NCBI GenBank assembly: GCA_034437555.1
Contig: DAOTTQ010000013.1
Span: forward strand, 62,001 to 126,000
Direction: 5' to 3'
Source: JANWYT01 sp034437555
GTDB lineage: Bacteria > Chloroflexota > Anaerolineae > Aggregatilineales > Phototrophicaceae
DNA length: 64,000 nucleotides
The first letter of the stretch is position 1, and each line of letters opens with the position of its first letter. Positions 54,135 through 63,334 of this stretch are shown piece after piece. The notes under the pieces are model-generated. The model made no database searches. It was not told the origin of the DNA and saw nothing but the letters and a program-made list of their open reading frames with translations. Position numbers and translations under genes: made by a program.

Positions 54135-54446
54135 GTGTAACCCCTTTTTAGATAATGAAACGTTTACAGTACAACAGACGCTTTTGAGATAAAACATGCC
54201 TCACAAAAAAACACGCGACAAGAAAGTGCCGTTGTCGCGTGTCAAACTGTTACCTCTTGAAAATAAAAATCTCTTTGAGTTCATGATTATAAAAATATTT
54301 TTCTTTCTCTCGGGCGATTGCCTTTAGTTTAAGCGGTGATTAACGAGTTGTCAAATGGTGAAGTATTGAGGTTGCTCATTGCTTTTTGGTATCGTTCCGC
54401 CTATCTTTGCTGGCATCCTAAATGTAATACAATGAGGCTAATGTGC
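54135..54446. other. 312-bp gap between SWIM gene and moaB
   Basis: The gap holds the leader of the SWIM gene on the minus strand and of moaB on the plus strand. Seen in it: an 11-bp inverted repeat with a minus-strand T run (54204-54242), a minus-strand TATAAT (54286-54291) without a good -35, and a plus-strand TACAAT near 54427 ahead of moaB. No other gene or family is recognised. Confidence 0.6.
54204..54242 (-). terminator. Orphan terminator-like hairpin upstream of the SWIM gene
   Basis: ACACGCGACAA (54211-54221) pairs perfectly with TTGTCGCGTGT (54232-54242) around a 10-base loop, and on the minus strand seven T follow. No minus-strand gene ends here: the next minus gene to the right is 1.8 kb away and has its own terminator. 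It therefore looks like a leader attenuator of the SWIM gene, or the 3' end of a small RNA. Confidence 0.6.
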
Positions 54447-54956
54447 ATGGGCGCAAGTGACCACAAACAACAAGCAGGCAAAGAGGCAGTACGGCTGGCA
54501 ATCGTGACCGTTAGTGACACACGTACCCCCGAAAATGACGCAAACAAAGCCTATCTTGAGGCGCGTTGTATGGCATTGGGGCATGAAGTGTTGGCGTATC
54601 GCCTGATTAAAGATGAACCCGACCAAGTATCGCAAACCCTAGATGAGCTATGCGAACTAGCGGTTCAGGTGATTTTGTTTAATGGTGGAACGGGTATTTC
54701 TCCGCGTGATACCACCTACGACGTGATTAGCCGTAAACTAGAAAAGACGCTATCGGGCTTTGGTGAACTGTTTAGAATGTTAAGCTATGAGCAAGTGGGC
54801 GCATCCGCCATGCTAAGCAGGGCAACGGCAGGCGTATATCGTGGGCGTGTTATTGTTAGTATGCCCGGCAGCCCCAACGCCGTAGAAACCGCAATGGAAA
54901 AGCTCATTTTCCCTGAAATTAATCATTTGGCGTGGGAAATAACACGCCGTTCATAA
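54447..54956 (+). CDS. moaB: MoaB/Mog family molybdenum cofactor biosynthesis protein
   Basis: 169 residues. RLAIVTVSDTRTPENDANKAYLEA and the ILFNGGTGISPRDTTYD motif are signatures of MoaB/MogA proteins, with the MPT-binding GGTG and the TYD/E region, and MPGSPNAVETAM near the end. It adenylates molybdopterin or helps assemble the cofactor. This fits the xanthine dehydrogenase in the window. The frame runs back to 54336; ATG 54447 has GAGG 9 bases upstream. The next gene, a membrane protein, starts 20 bp after its stop. Confidence 0.85.
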   Translation: MGASDHKQQAGKEAVRLAIVTVSDTRTPENDANKAYLEARCMALGHEVLAYRLIKDEPDQVSQTLDELCELAVQVILFNGGTGISPRDTTYDVISRKLEKTLSGFGELFRMLSYEQVGASAMLSRATAGVYRGRVIVSMPGSPNAVETAMEKLIFPEINHLAWEITRRS

Positions 54957-54976
54957 GTAAGAAAGGCGGTATCAGT

Positions 54977-56155
54977 ATGGCTTTATTTGTGTTGTTAGTG
55001 GTGGGGGCAGTCATTTTAGGGGCGGGGGCAATGCTTGCGCCTGCGTGGCACACGCGCCAACCGCGTATTGGGCTGGCATCCACGTTTTCGCTGGCATTGG
55101 TGGCTGGCGGTGCGGTTTGGTGGGCGTTTGCCTTTGGGTGGGATACGCTGGTGGTGGATTACCTCTTTTTCGCGTTGTTATCGGGCGTGGTATTGGGCGG
55201 TACGCTGTCTAATGCACAGGCACGCGCCGAAGCCGAAGGAGGGACGCTAGAAGATGCCGAGCAAGGCTGGACGGGACCTCAAGACCTCTTTTTCTTTGCG
55301 CTCTTGGGCTTGCTCATTGTGGTGGCAGTGGTGCGCCTTGCACCTATGAACACACCCGCTAGTGTTGTGATTGCCTCTCAAACAGATAGGTTGCTGGAAA
55401 CGCGCACCTATGACGTATTGTCGGATGCGCCCACGCAAGCCATTTTTGCGCCCATTTTCCCCACATTAACGGCGTATTTACAAGGGCAACTAGAACAGCC
55501 TACGCCTGATGTGCATTTGGCGATGGGTGGCGTTTTGGTGTTTTTGCTGGTGTGGGCAGCCTACGACTTTGGGAGTGAATGGCACAGCAAACCTTTAGGA
55601 CGTGCGATTGGCTTGGCAACATTGGCTTCTGGGGGCATGGCGTGGGCATTGCTACAGGGGCAATATACCGTGTTGATGGCAAGTATGTTCTTGTGGGCGT
55701 TTATTACGTATGGCGCACGAGTGGTTCGCTATCGTTGGGCGGGCGATATTGTAGGCGCAGGCTTGATGCTGGGCGCGGTGATTGTGTCCGATTTTTCGGT
55801 GGCGTTGGTGGCGATAGCATTTCTAATAGGCGGGCTAGTGTGGGCGTTTGCTAAAAGCCCCTCTCATTTGCTACGCGCCCTCTTGGTATTGCCCGTTACC
55901 GCGTTTGCTATTGCGCCGTTTGTGTTGCGCGTGGGGGGCTTGGTGGGGTCTTTGGGGCTACTCACAATTTCCGATATGACGTTGCCACTTGCGCTCATCA
56001 GCGTACCGTTTAGCCTTTTGGTGGGCGTGGCACTGCACCATGCGTATTATTGGCGGACGTCGCAATCTTTACGGGCGTTGCTGTATCGGGTGGCGTACCC
56101 CATTATGGCAGGTGTAGCGTTGCTTGTGGGCTTGTTTATTTGGACGGCTTTTTAA
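54977..56155 (+). CDS. Multi-pass membrane protein, function unknown
   Basis: 392 residues with about ten hydrophobic segments, rich in Val, Ala and Gly. A soluble insert around 70-100 (TLSNAQARAEAEGGTLEDAEQGW) and another near 140-180 (SQTDRLLETRTYDVLSDAP) break the membrane segments. No transporter or enzyme motif is recognised. It follows moaB closely, but a functional link is not implied. AAGGCGG precedes the ATG at 54977; the frame's earlier codon at 54932 overlaps moaB. Ends before a strong terminator. Confidence 0.7.
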   Translation: MALFVLLVVGAVILGAGAMLAPAWHTRQPRIGLASTFSLALVAGGAVWWAFAFGWDTLVVDYLFFALLSGVVLGGTLSNAQARAEAEGGTLEDAEQGWTGPQDLFFFALLGLLIVVAVVRLAPMNTPASVVIASQTDRLLETRTYDVLSDAPTQAIFAPIFPTLTAYLQGQLEQPTPDVHLAMGGVLVFLLVWAAYDFGSEWHSKPLGRAIGLATLASGGMAWALLQGQYTVLMASMFLWAFITYGARVVRYRWAGDIVGAGLMLGAVIVSDFSVALVAIAFLIGGLVWAFAKSPSHLLRALLVLPVTAFAIAPFVLRVGGLVGSLGLLTISDMTLPLALISVPFSLLVGVALHHAYYWRTSQSLRALLYRVAYPIMAGVALLVGLFIWTAF

Positions 56156-56204
56156 GCTATATGCTAAAAACGCAAAAGGGGCGCAAAAGCACCCCCTGAT
56201 AAGT

Positions 56205-56237
56205 AAGGGCTGACGTGAGAATGTCAGCCCTTTTTTT
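56205..56237. terminator. Terminator between convergent genes
   Basis: GGGCTGAC (56207-56214) pairs with GTCAGCCC (56223-56230), followed by seven T on the plus strand. It stops the membrane protein transcript and lies just past the stop of the DUF3352 gene (56252) on the other strand. Confidence 0.85.
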
Positions 56238-56251
56238 GTTGTAAAACGGCG

Positions 56252-57979
56252 TTACTTGAAGGTAATAATCATCCGCGCCACAGCACCAAATTCGGTGACG
56301 GCAGTGCTGATGGACGAATGAGCAATCAGGCTCTTGACGGCGTCTAACACGCTTAAGAACATCCGTGAAGAATTCGCCATCTCATCCGAAGGGTCGGGTG
56401 CAGGGGCGGGTGTTTCGTCACTGAGTTCGGATTGAATGTTCTCGAATACGTTGTTAATTGTGGGGCCGGACACAATGCCTGCGCCAATGATGCCTGCGAA
56501 ATCAACCCACCCATCATCGTCGGTATAGGCAACGCTATAGGCATTGGGCAAGAAGTACGCGCTGGCTTGGGGCAATATCGCGTCTTTGTCTAGCGTATCG
56601 CCTGCCAAGATCCGTTCTAGGGCGTTGAGTGTGCCTACATAGAAGAAGCGGTCGTTAGAGGCAAACACAAGGTCTAGGGTTTCATTGGTTTGCTCTATGG
56701 GGAAGCCAACGGTAAAGCCCACAGTGCCGTTTTGGTCATAGTCGGCAGAAGTGAAGCGTGTTTCGGTGGTTTGGTTGGTATTGGCTAAGGCGACCAAGTT
56801 CTTTAGGCGCGTGACAAGGTTCGCGGCTTTAGCGGGGTCGGTGGCTTGTTGTACAAACCCTAGTTCCAGGTTAAGGGTTGCCAATGAAGATGTGCCATTG
56901 TCTGCGAATGTGGCAAACAAATTACGCACATCCGAACTTGCAAATAGCGCATAATCGCCTGTTGTCCAGCTGAGCAAGTCTTCTTCAAGGTTTAAGCCGA
57001 CGAATGCGCTTAAGGCTTGGCGAATTTGCGTGGCTGGGGAGGGTTGGTCTGCGCCTGCGGGAAATTGTGTGTCTATTTGCTCTAACAGTGCTTGAACACT
57101 TTTGCCTAAATCGGTGGAATGAACAAGTAAGTCTGTGCCATTGGGCAAGTTTTGTGCAAAGGACGTGCTTATAGGGGTGGGCGCGTAAAGAAGCGCAGTA
57201 TCTGCCGCGATGTCAATGGCTAGGGACTTGCCATCTAGAATGGTTGCACCCAATACAAAAACATTAGGCAATTGTTCTAGGCTTACCAAAAGTTCGGCAG
57301 GCGCATCGGCAAGAGCAACCTCTAGCGCGTTTTCGAGATTGGCGTACAGCAAAATGTTGTAAGATTCGGCGGGCAGTGCGCCAATGGCACTCTGATATTT
57401 TTCGGTGGCTTCTAGCCCTGTGAAAATAGCAGGAAGCGTGTTTACATCGGCGGCAAACATCAGCAAATCATCGGTGAGTGCCAGCGTGCCACTAGGGAGG
57501 GTGTAAAGGCTAAATGCGCTTGCTTCAATGGCATTAAGGCTTCCTAAGTTAAGGGCTGTTTCTAGGGCGGCGCGGTCTTTAATTTCAACGGCAAGCATAA
57601 AACCACCCTCTTTGGGCGTGCCACCGTCTAGGGCTTGCAGGCTACGCGCCCCAAAAGCAAATGAATCGCCTAGAACACCACGAATATCCTCATAAGTGTA
57701 AACCTGATTTTCTATAGGCAAGCTAATGAAGGAGCGCAAGTCAATTTCTGATGGAACAGACGATGCCAATTCGGGAGGTAATTTGCTAATGACCGTGTTG
57801 ACAATGCTGTTAATTTCACTGACGTAAAGGTCGTCAGTACGAATGGCAAAGAAAAGTTCATAGTCTTCGCCAAAGTAGCGTGCCATATCCTGAATTCCGC
57901 CCTCGCCAATGGCAGATGTAAGGGGAGCAAATACGCTAAGGCTTAAGAGTAAAAGTAAACCTACCAGCAATCGTTTCAT
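56252..57979 (-). CDS. DUF3352 domain secreted protein
   Basis: 575 residues. Signal peptide 1-25 (MKRLLVGLLLLLSLSVFAPLTSA). The rest resembles DUF3352 proteins: the opening DMARYFGEDYELFFAIRTDD, then GDSFAFGARS, then repeated AEIKDRAALETAL- and TLALTDDLLMFAADV-type strands and helices. A Pro/Asp-rich segment near the end (DETPAPAPDPSDEM) precedes a short amphipathic tail. Function of the family is unknown. ATG 57979 has GGAGG about 9 bases before it; the frame's first codon (58027) does not. Confidence 0.82.
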   Translation of the reverse strand: MKRLLVGLLLLLSLSVFAPLTSAIGEGGIQDMARYFGEDYELFFAIRTDDLYVSEINSIVNTVISKLPPELASSVPSEIDLRSFISLPIENQVYTYEDIRGVLGDSFAFGARSLQALDGGTPKEGGFMLAVEIKDRAALETALNLGSLNAIEASAFSLYTLPSGTLALTDDLLMFAADVNTLPAIFTGLEATEKYQSAIGALPAESYNILLYANLENALEVALADAPAELLVSLEQLPNVFVLGATILDGKSLAIDIAADTALLYAPTPISTSFAQNLPNGTDLLVHSTDLGKSVQALLEQIDTQFPAGADQPSPATQIRQALSAFVGLNLEEDLLSWTTGDYALFASSDVRNLFATFADNGTSSLATLNLELGFVQQATDPAKAANLVTRLKNLVALANTNQTTETRFTSADYDQNGTVGFTVGFPIEQTNETLDLVFASNDRFFYVGTLNALERILAGDTLDKDAILPQASAYFLPNAYSVAYTDDDGWVDFAGIIGAGIVSGPTINNVFENIQSELSDETPAPAPDPSDEMANSSRMFLSVLDAVKSLIAHSSISTAVTEFGAVARMIITFK

Positions 57980-58132
57980 GAAAATTTCCTCCGTGTAGTG
58001 TGCGTTTCGGAATGTATAACAGATCATATAGCTTATTGTACGCCACTTGCAAAGATAAGTTGCAACTTAAAAGTGGGATAAGAAGCGAGTAGAATCGTAC
58101 ACGCACATCAGAACACCCTTGAAGGATACTCC

Positions 58133-60475
58133 ATGAAACGCTTTGATTTTGGATGGTTGCTTGTAATTGCTGTTGCGTTGGTTGCCAGTTTGCCCTTTTT
58201 GCTACAGGCGGGTTTGCCCAATAGCCATGACGTACTGTATCACGCTTACCGTGTGGGCGAGATGAACCGAAGCTGGTCTAACGGCATGTTCTTTCCGCGT
58301 TGGGCAGAAGGCTTGTACTATGGCTATGGTTCACCGCTGTGGCATTTTTACGCTAGCATGACTTACTATCTCACGTCCACGTTTATGCAGGTTTTGGGCG
58401 TGGTGGCGTTGGATGCGTTGCGAATGGTCATTGGGCTGTCGTTCTTGCTGATGGCTACGGGCATGTATGGTTTTTTGCGCTCACAGGTGGGGCGTGTTGC
58501 CGGTATTTTGGGGGCGGTGGCTTTTGTGTATAGCCCGTATATCCTGTTTACGTTGCCTTATGTGCGTGGTGCTTACCCCGAATTGCTCTCTTTAGGTGTG
58601 TTTGCATTAACGATGTGGCGCATGGGGACAGTGCTTAAAAATCCTTCGGGTATGAACCTTGCGGGCGCGACCTTATGCCAATACGCGCTGATTATTACGC
58701 ATAACCTGATGGGTGCGGTACTGAGTGTTTTGGTGTTTGGGTGGGTGCTGTGGCAGGGTGTCGCCATTCTTATTACCGCACGGAATCAATGGCGATTATT
58801 GCGTGCGCCCCTTGTGGGGATTATTTCATGGGGGCTTGGGGTGGGCTTGGCGGCGTACTTTTGGTTGCCCGTTCTCTTTGAAACCGACACGGTCTATTTA
58901 GAAAATCTCGCCAGCGTGGCGTTGCTAGACTATCACAATTTCTTTGTGCCATTCAACACGCTCTTTTCGCCGATGCCCCTTAATGATTTAGGGGCAATTA
59001 ATGGGCTTCAGCTGGTAACGGTCATCGGTTTGGCACAATGGGTACTGGCGTTGGTGGGCTTGGGAGGCGTGCTGTATTTTATTGCGCGTGCCGTGCGTGA
59101 TGGTCGCCGTGATGACCGTATTTTACGGCAAGGGGTGTTCTTTGCATTGGCGGGCGCGGTGCTGATTTTCTTTATTACGCCCCAATCCACGGCATTATGG
59201 GAAAACATTCCGTATTTGCGATTTATCCAGTTCCCATGGCGTTTGTTGGGGGGCGTGGCGTTTTGTGGGGCGTTCTTGGTGGGCTTAAATGCACTTTGGC
59301 TAGAACGCCTGCCTAATGTGTTGCGTCAGGGTGTGATTGCGCTCTTTATTGTTGCGCTGATGCTGTCCTCTGGCAGTGCTTTTACTGTGCCAGAATGGAC
59401 AAATAAAGGCATTGATACCAGCACCCAAGCCTTGCACGAAAGCGAAACATTGGGCGTGCAACTCGGCACGACGTTTACGGATGAGTATCGTCCCCGTGCG
59501 GTGTATACGCTACCGACGCAAAATGAACGCCTACTCGCAGATTATGCAGACGGCTATCCCATCAATAAAGCCAATGTGCCAGATGGCGTAACGGCAACCC
59601 CACTTTTGAACAACGCGCTTTGGCTAGAATGGGAAGTTACCGCCCCCGAAGCCTTTACGATGGAAGTGCTTAATTTCTACTGGGCGGGCTGGACAAGCTA
59701 TGTGGATGGCGTAGAAACACCTGTAACGCCCTCACCCACACACGGCTTTATTACGCTAGAAGTGCCAGAAGGCACACATAACGTGCGCGTGGTATTGGGA
59801 ACAACGCCGCCGCGTTTAATGGGTGGGGTCATTAGTGGGCTAAGTTTGTTGGCAATGCTGGGCTTGGTAGTGTTGCGCTTGGGCAGGGCATTAGCACGCG
59901 GGCGCGTAGAGGTTGCGCTTACGCCACGCCAACAATTGGGCTATGGCGCAGGCGTGGGCGTGGTTTTGGCGGTTGTTCTGCTTGGGCTTGCCCCCGAAGG
60001 CATCTTCTGGCACAACTCTGTTGTGGGTATCGCCCCCGTCCAAAACCAAACGCTCTATCAAGTAGACGACATTGCCCAATTGATAGGCTATAACATCAAC
60101 AGCAACACCTTTAGCGCAGGCGACACGGTAGAAATTACCCTGTATTGGTTGCCCTTGCGGGAAAGTGACGTAGACTTCTCTAGCTTTGTTCACATTGGCG
60201 CAATAGACGCGCCACCGCTTGCCCAAGAGGACAAGCTACACCCCGCAGAACGCCCCATCAGCCAATGGTGGACACCCACAGGCTATCTAGTAGACACTTA
60301 CAGTATTACGCTTCCTAGCACCATGCCCACAGGGCAATATGGTGTATTGGTGGGGTGGTACACCTGCCAATTTGCGCCTGATGACTGCGGGAACGGCTAT
60401 CGCCCCCCCATTACAGATGCAAACGGCGATAACGTGGGTGATAGATTGCCGTTAAGCACACTGATCATACGCTAA
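58133..60475 (+). CDS. GT-C-like membrane protein (6-pyruvoyl-tetrahydropterin synthase-related domain)
   Basis: 780 residues. About 12 membrane helices in the first 420 residues, with the first loop HDVLYHAYRVGEM (Asp/His, as in GT-C glycosyltransferases) and WHFYASMTYYL. After the membrane part, a soluble beta-rich domain (residues about 425-560) is followed by two more helices and a second soluble domain (LYWLPLRESDVDFSSFVHIG). This is the layout of PF10131-type proteins, named after a small similarity, not a known pterin activity. Likely an envelope polysaccharide or glycoprotein glycosyltransferase, but unproven. AAGGA precedes the ATG. Confidence 0.75.
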   Translation: MKRFDFGWLLVIAVALVASLPFLLQAGLPNSHDVLYHAYRVGEMNRSWSNGMFFPRWAEGLYYGYGSPLWHFYASMTYYLTSTFMQVLGVVALDALRMVIGLSFLLMATGMYGFLRSQVGRVAGILGAVAFVYSPYILFTLPYVRGAYPELLSLGVFALTMWRMGTVLKNPSGMNLAGATLCQYALIITHNLMGAVLSVLVFGWVLWQGVAILITARNQWRLLRAPLVGIISWGLGVGLAAYFWLPVLFETDTVYLENLASVALLDYHNFFVPFNTLFSPMPLNDLGAINGLQLVTVIGLAQWVLALVGLGGVLYFIARAVRDGRRDDRILRQGVFFALAGAVLIFFITPQSTALWENIPYLRFIQFPWRLLGGVAFCGAFLVGLNALWLERLPNVLRQGVIALFIVALMLSSGSAFTVPEWTNKGIDTSTQALHESETLGVQLGTTFTDEYRPRAVYTLPTQNERLLADYADGYPINKANVPDGVTATPLLNNALWLEWEVTAPEAFTMEVLNFYWAGWTSYVDGVETPVTPSPTHGFITLEVPEGTHNVRVVLGTTPPRLMGGVISGLSLLAMLGLVVLRLGRALARGRVEVALTPRQQLGYGAGVGVVLAVVLLGLAPEGIFWHNSVVGIAPVQNQTLYQVDDIAQLIGYNINSNTFSAGDTVEITLYWLPLRESDVDFSSFVHIGAIDAPPLAQEDKLHPAERPISQWWTPTGYLVDTYSITLPSTMPTGQYGVLVGWYTCQFAPDDCGNGYRPPITDANGDNVGDRLPLSTLIIR

Positions 60476-60489
60476 AGGACACTGCATCA

Positions 60490-60777
60490 ATGGAACTAAC
60501 ATTTGACTTTCACACCGAGGGCGATTCTCACCCCGATGCTTATTTAGAAGCCTATGAGCTAGAGATGCTCTTTGAGCAAATGCGCCAAGAGATGACGCAC
60601 GCCATTACCCGCAAGCTGGGGGAGATAATGTGCGAAACGCATGGGCAAGCGCCTAACATTCGCATTACCGCAGGCTATGACCATGTAAGCGAGCAAATGG
60701 ACGTGAGCTATCATGTTGATGCTTGCTGTAAGCCGTTTATGATGCGTGTTGTGCAAGTTTTACATCATATAGGCTAG
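60490..60777 (+). CDS. Small His/Cys-containing protein, function unknown
   Basis: 95 residues, no signal or membrane segment. Helical first half (YELEMLFEQMRQEMTHAITRKLGEIM), then a Cys/His cluster CETH, HVSEQ and VDACCKPFM. The spacing does not match a known zinc finger. It follows the GT-C-like gene by 14 bp with AAAGGA before the ATG, so it is co-transcribed. Could be a metal-binding adaptor; this is only a guess. Confidence 0.55.
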   Translation: MELTFDFHTEGDSHPDAYLEAYELEMLFEQMRQEMTHAITRKLGEIMCETHGQAPNIRITAGYDHVSEQMDVSYHVDACCKPFMMRVVQVLHHIG

Positions 60778-60880
60778 ATTACCCTGTGAATTGGTATAGA
60801 ATGGACATACGTTTTAGCACTCCCAAACTTTACGATTGGTACTATCACATTTAACCGAGTAGTTTTGAGGATTTTTCCTG

Positions 60881-61789
60881 ATGAGCGGCAACGGACATGA
60901 CAATAATGGCAACACAGGTACAGAAAACGTCAAGCGCGGTTTAGCACAAATGCTAAAAGGTGGCGTGATTATGGACGTGGTTACGCCCGAACAAGCTAAA
61001 ATCGCAGAAGATGCAGGCGCATGTGCTGTTATGGCACTAGAGCGCGTTCCTGCCGACATTCGCGTTCAAGGGGGTGTCGCCCGTATGAGCGACCCCGATA
61101 TGATTGAAGGCATTATCAAAGCTGTAACCATCCCTGTGATGGCAAAGGCGCGTATTGGTCACTTTGTAGAAGCGCAAATTTTGCAAGCGTTGGGTGTGGA
61201 CTTCATTGACGAAAGCGAAGTGCTAACCCCCGCCGATGACCAACATCACATCGACAAGACGAAGTTTACTGTGCCGTTTGTGTGCGGTGGGCGTAACTTG
61301 GGCGAAGCCCTTCGCCGTATTAACGAGGGCGCAGCCATGATTCGCACTAAAGGCGAAGCTGGTACGGGTGATGTGGTTGAAGCTGTGCGTCATGCTCGCC
61401 AAATGCTGGGCGAAATTCGCCGTATTAAGAGCATGGATGAGGACGAACTTTATACCTACGCCAAAGACATCCAAGCCCCTTACGCGCTGGTAAAAGAAAC
61501 CGCACTATTAGGGCGTTTGCCTGTGGTGAATTTTGCGGCGGGTGGCGTGGCTACCCCTGCGGATGCTGCGCTGATGATGCAATTGGGCGTGGACGGCGTA
61601 TTTGTGGGAAGCGGTATCTTTAAGAGTGGCGACCCCGCCAAGCGTGCCAAAGCCATTGTGGAATCGGTGACGCACTTTAACGACCCCGATATTTTGGCAA
61701 ATGTATCACGCGGGCTAGGCGAAGCAATGGTGGGTATTAACGTGAGTTCATTGCACGACCGTGACCGTATTGCCCAACGCGGCTGGTAA
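60881..61789 (+). CDS. pdxS: Pyridoxal 5'-phosphate synthase subunit PdxS
   Basis: 302 residues with the very conserved PdxS barrel. Residues matching the Bacillus catalytic set are present: Asp32 (GGVIMDVV), Lys89 (MAKARIGH) and Lys157 (MIRTKGEAGTGD). It makes PLP from ribose-5-phosphate, glyceraldehyde-3-phosphate and ammonia, the latter given by PdxT. No pdxT is in the neighbourhood. The first 16 residues are Asn/Gly-rich and slightly longer than usual. GAGGA lies about 9 bases before the ATG. A strong terminator follows. Confidence 0.96.
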   Translation: MSGNGHDNNGNTGTENVKRGLAQMLKGGVIMDVVTPEQAKIAEDAGACAVMALERVPADIRVQGGVARMSDPDMIEGIIKAVTIPVMAKARIGHFVEAQILQALGVDFIDESEVLTPADDQHHIDKTKFTVPFVCGGRNLGEALRRINEGAAMIRTKGEAGTGDVVEAVRHARQMLGEIRRIKSMDEDELYTYAKDIQAPYALVKETALLGRLPVVNFAAGGVATPADAALMMQLGVDGVFVGSGIFKSGDPAKRAKAIVESVTHFNDPDILANVSRGLGEAMVGINVSSLHDRDRIAQRGW

Positions 61790-61833
61790 ATAACACCGCC
61801 AACGGCGCATCTTGCGCCCCATAAAAACACACA

Positions 61834-61870
61834 AAAAGAGGGACAATTCGTGAAGAATTGTCCCTCTTTT
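61834..61870. terminator. Strong terminator after pdxS
   Basis: AAAAGAGGGACAATTC (61834-61849) pairs perfectly with GAATTGTCCCTCTTTT (61855-61870) around GTGAA. Works on both strands, between convergent genes. Confidence 0.92.
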
Positions 61871-61911
61871 GTTTTAGAGATTAGCGTTCTTACACAGCGC
61901 AAAGACTGTAA

Positions 61912-62688
61912 TTAGTCACGGCGTGCGAAGATGCGCAAAAGGTACAAGAACAAGTTGATAAAGTCTAGGTACAGCATCAACGCGCCCATAATGGCAAGGC
62001 GGGCATAGGTATCCGACCCATCATCAGGGGTGACGGCTGCTATTTGCTTAATGCGTTGGGTGTCCCATGCAGTAATACCCGTAAAAAGCAACACACCGCC
62101 CACACTAATCACAAGGTCTAGCCCACTGCTGCGGAAGATGAACGCGTTCACAAAGCCTGCAATCACCAAACCGATTAAGCCCATGATAAAGAAGGTGCTA
62201 AAACGGCTTAGGTCAACCTTTGTGGTGTAGCCGATAACGGTCATTGCGCCAAACAAGCCCGCCGACGTAAAGAACGCCTTTGCAGGAATGAGCCAGTCGA
62301 TAATGAGTTCACCCGTTCGTTCATTCACTGTGCCTGTGTAGGCGAGGATAATCACGGAAATGGTGACACCCATCGAAACCGCGTACGCCATAAACAAGCC
62401 ACGCGCCACGTTGGGGCTAATGCGATTGAGCATAAAACTCAAGCCCAAGACAATACCAAGCTGAACAATCATTAAAATCATAGAGGAGCTTGCAAGGCTG
62501 GTGAACAAGCTAATGTCGTTTTCCATAGCGTTTGCCAACACAAGGGCTACCGCGCCCGTGATGGACAATCCAATGGTCATCCACAAGTACACGCTGCGCA
62601 TCAATGGCTGAAGTTGTACGGCGCTTGTTGCGCCACCAAATGTCCCTGCACTGGCAGAAGGAATTGGGTTACGGTTATAATCGAACAT
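61912..62688 (-). CDS. Bax inhibitor-1/YccA family membrane protein
   Basis: 258 residues with seven hydrophobic segments after a 30-residue polar start. Family traits: LMRSVYLWMTIGLSITGAVAL at TM1, the NVARGLFMAYAVSMGVTISVI segment, and near the C-terminus TAWDTQRIKQIA and LDFINLFLYLLRIFARRD. Bacterial members (BsYetJ type) leak calcium or protons in a pH-dependent way. AGAGAGG lies before the ATG. Monocistronic, convergent with pdxS. Confidence 0.92.
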   Translation of the reverse strand: MFDYNRNPIPSASAGTFGGATSAVQLQPLMRSVYLWMTIGLSITGAVALVLANAMENDISLFTSLASSSMILMIVQLGIVLGLSFMLNRISPNVARGLFMAYAVSMGVTISVIILAYTGTVNERTGELIIDWLIPAKAFFTSAGLFGAMTVIGYTTKVDLSRFSTFFIMGLIGLVIAGFVNAFIFRSSGLDLVISVGGVLLFTGITAWDTQRIKQIAAVTPDDGSDTYARLAIMGALMLYLDFINLFLYLLRIFARRD

Positions 62689-62797
62689 GGTTTTGCCTCT
62701 CTGTATCTAAAAAGCTACGCCGCTTATTTTAACACATTTCATTATACGACAATTCCCCCATTTTTGGGGGTCTTTACCCTTAAAGGAACTTTAACCC

Positions 62798-63331
62798 ATG
62801 CCCGAAACGCACGTTTACCCTCACCCCAACATGGGCTGGTATAAGCTCTCACAACGCCTGATGGCATTTCTTTTGGGCATTATGCTTTTGGCGTTGCCCT
62901 TACAAGTGTTGCTGGCATTTTTAACGGGCGGTGGGCTTTTCTTACTTACCGCGTTTATGCTCGGCTTGCTCACTAGCCCATTGGTGATGTTTTTAAGCGC
63001 GTCGCCCCCCTTAAAACTTAGCACAGAGGGCATCACCATTCAGCCCCTCTGGTGGAAAGAACGCCTGATTCTGTGGGAAGACATTACCGAGATGAAGGAC
63101 TATACGCTATTGCCCAATACCAATAGTGAGGTAGAACGGCGTATGCTTCAGGGGCGCAAACGCTATCAGATGGCACAAGGCAAAATGCTGATTGTGCCGT
63201 CACTAAGCTGGCAATACCGCGTAGCGGGCTATTTTGCAGGTGAAGGGGGCAAGCCCATTATTGCCGTTACCAATCGCACACACACCCCCTATGATGACCT
63301 TATCAAACGCCTAGAAAAACATCTTTCGTAG
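62798..63331 (+). CDS. Small membrane protein with PH-like C-terminal domain
   Basis: 177 residues. Two membrane helices at about 20-45 and 47-70 are followed by a strand-rich domain of about 100 residues (LKLSTEGITIQPLWWKERLILWEDITEM) with the pattern of bacterial PH-like domains found next to membrane helices. AAAGGA precedes the ATG by 10 bases. It ends three bp before the stop of the convergent esterase gene. Function unknown. Confidence 0.68.
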   Translation: MPETHVYPHPNMGWYKLSQRLMAFLLGIMLLALPLQVLLAFLTGGGLFLLTAFMLGLLTSPLVMFLSASPPLKLSTEGITIQPLWWKERLILWEDITEMKDYTLLPNTNSEVERRMLQGRKRYQMAQGKMLIVPSLSWQYRVAGYFAGEGGKPIIAVTNRTHTPYDDLIKRLEKHLS

Positions 63332-63334
63332 GCG

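Noticed and set aside
54201..54284. 27-codon leader peptide across the hairpin
   Set aside because: No ribosome binding site, and the only nearby -10 box would start transcription inside the frame; not listed as a gene.
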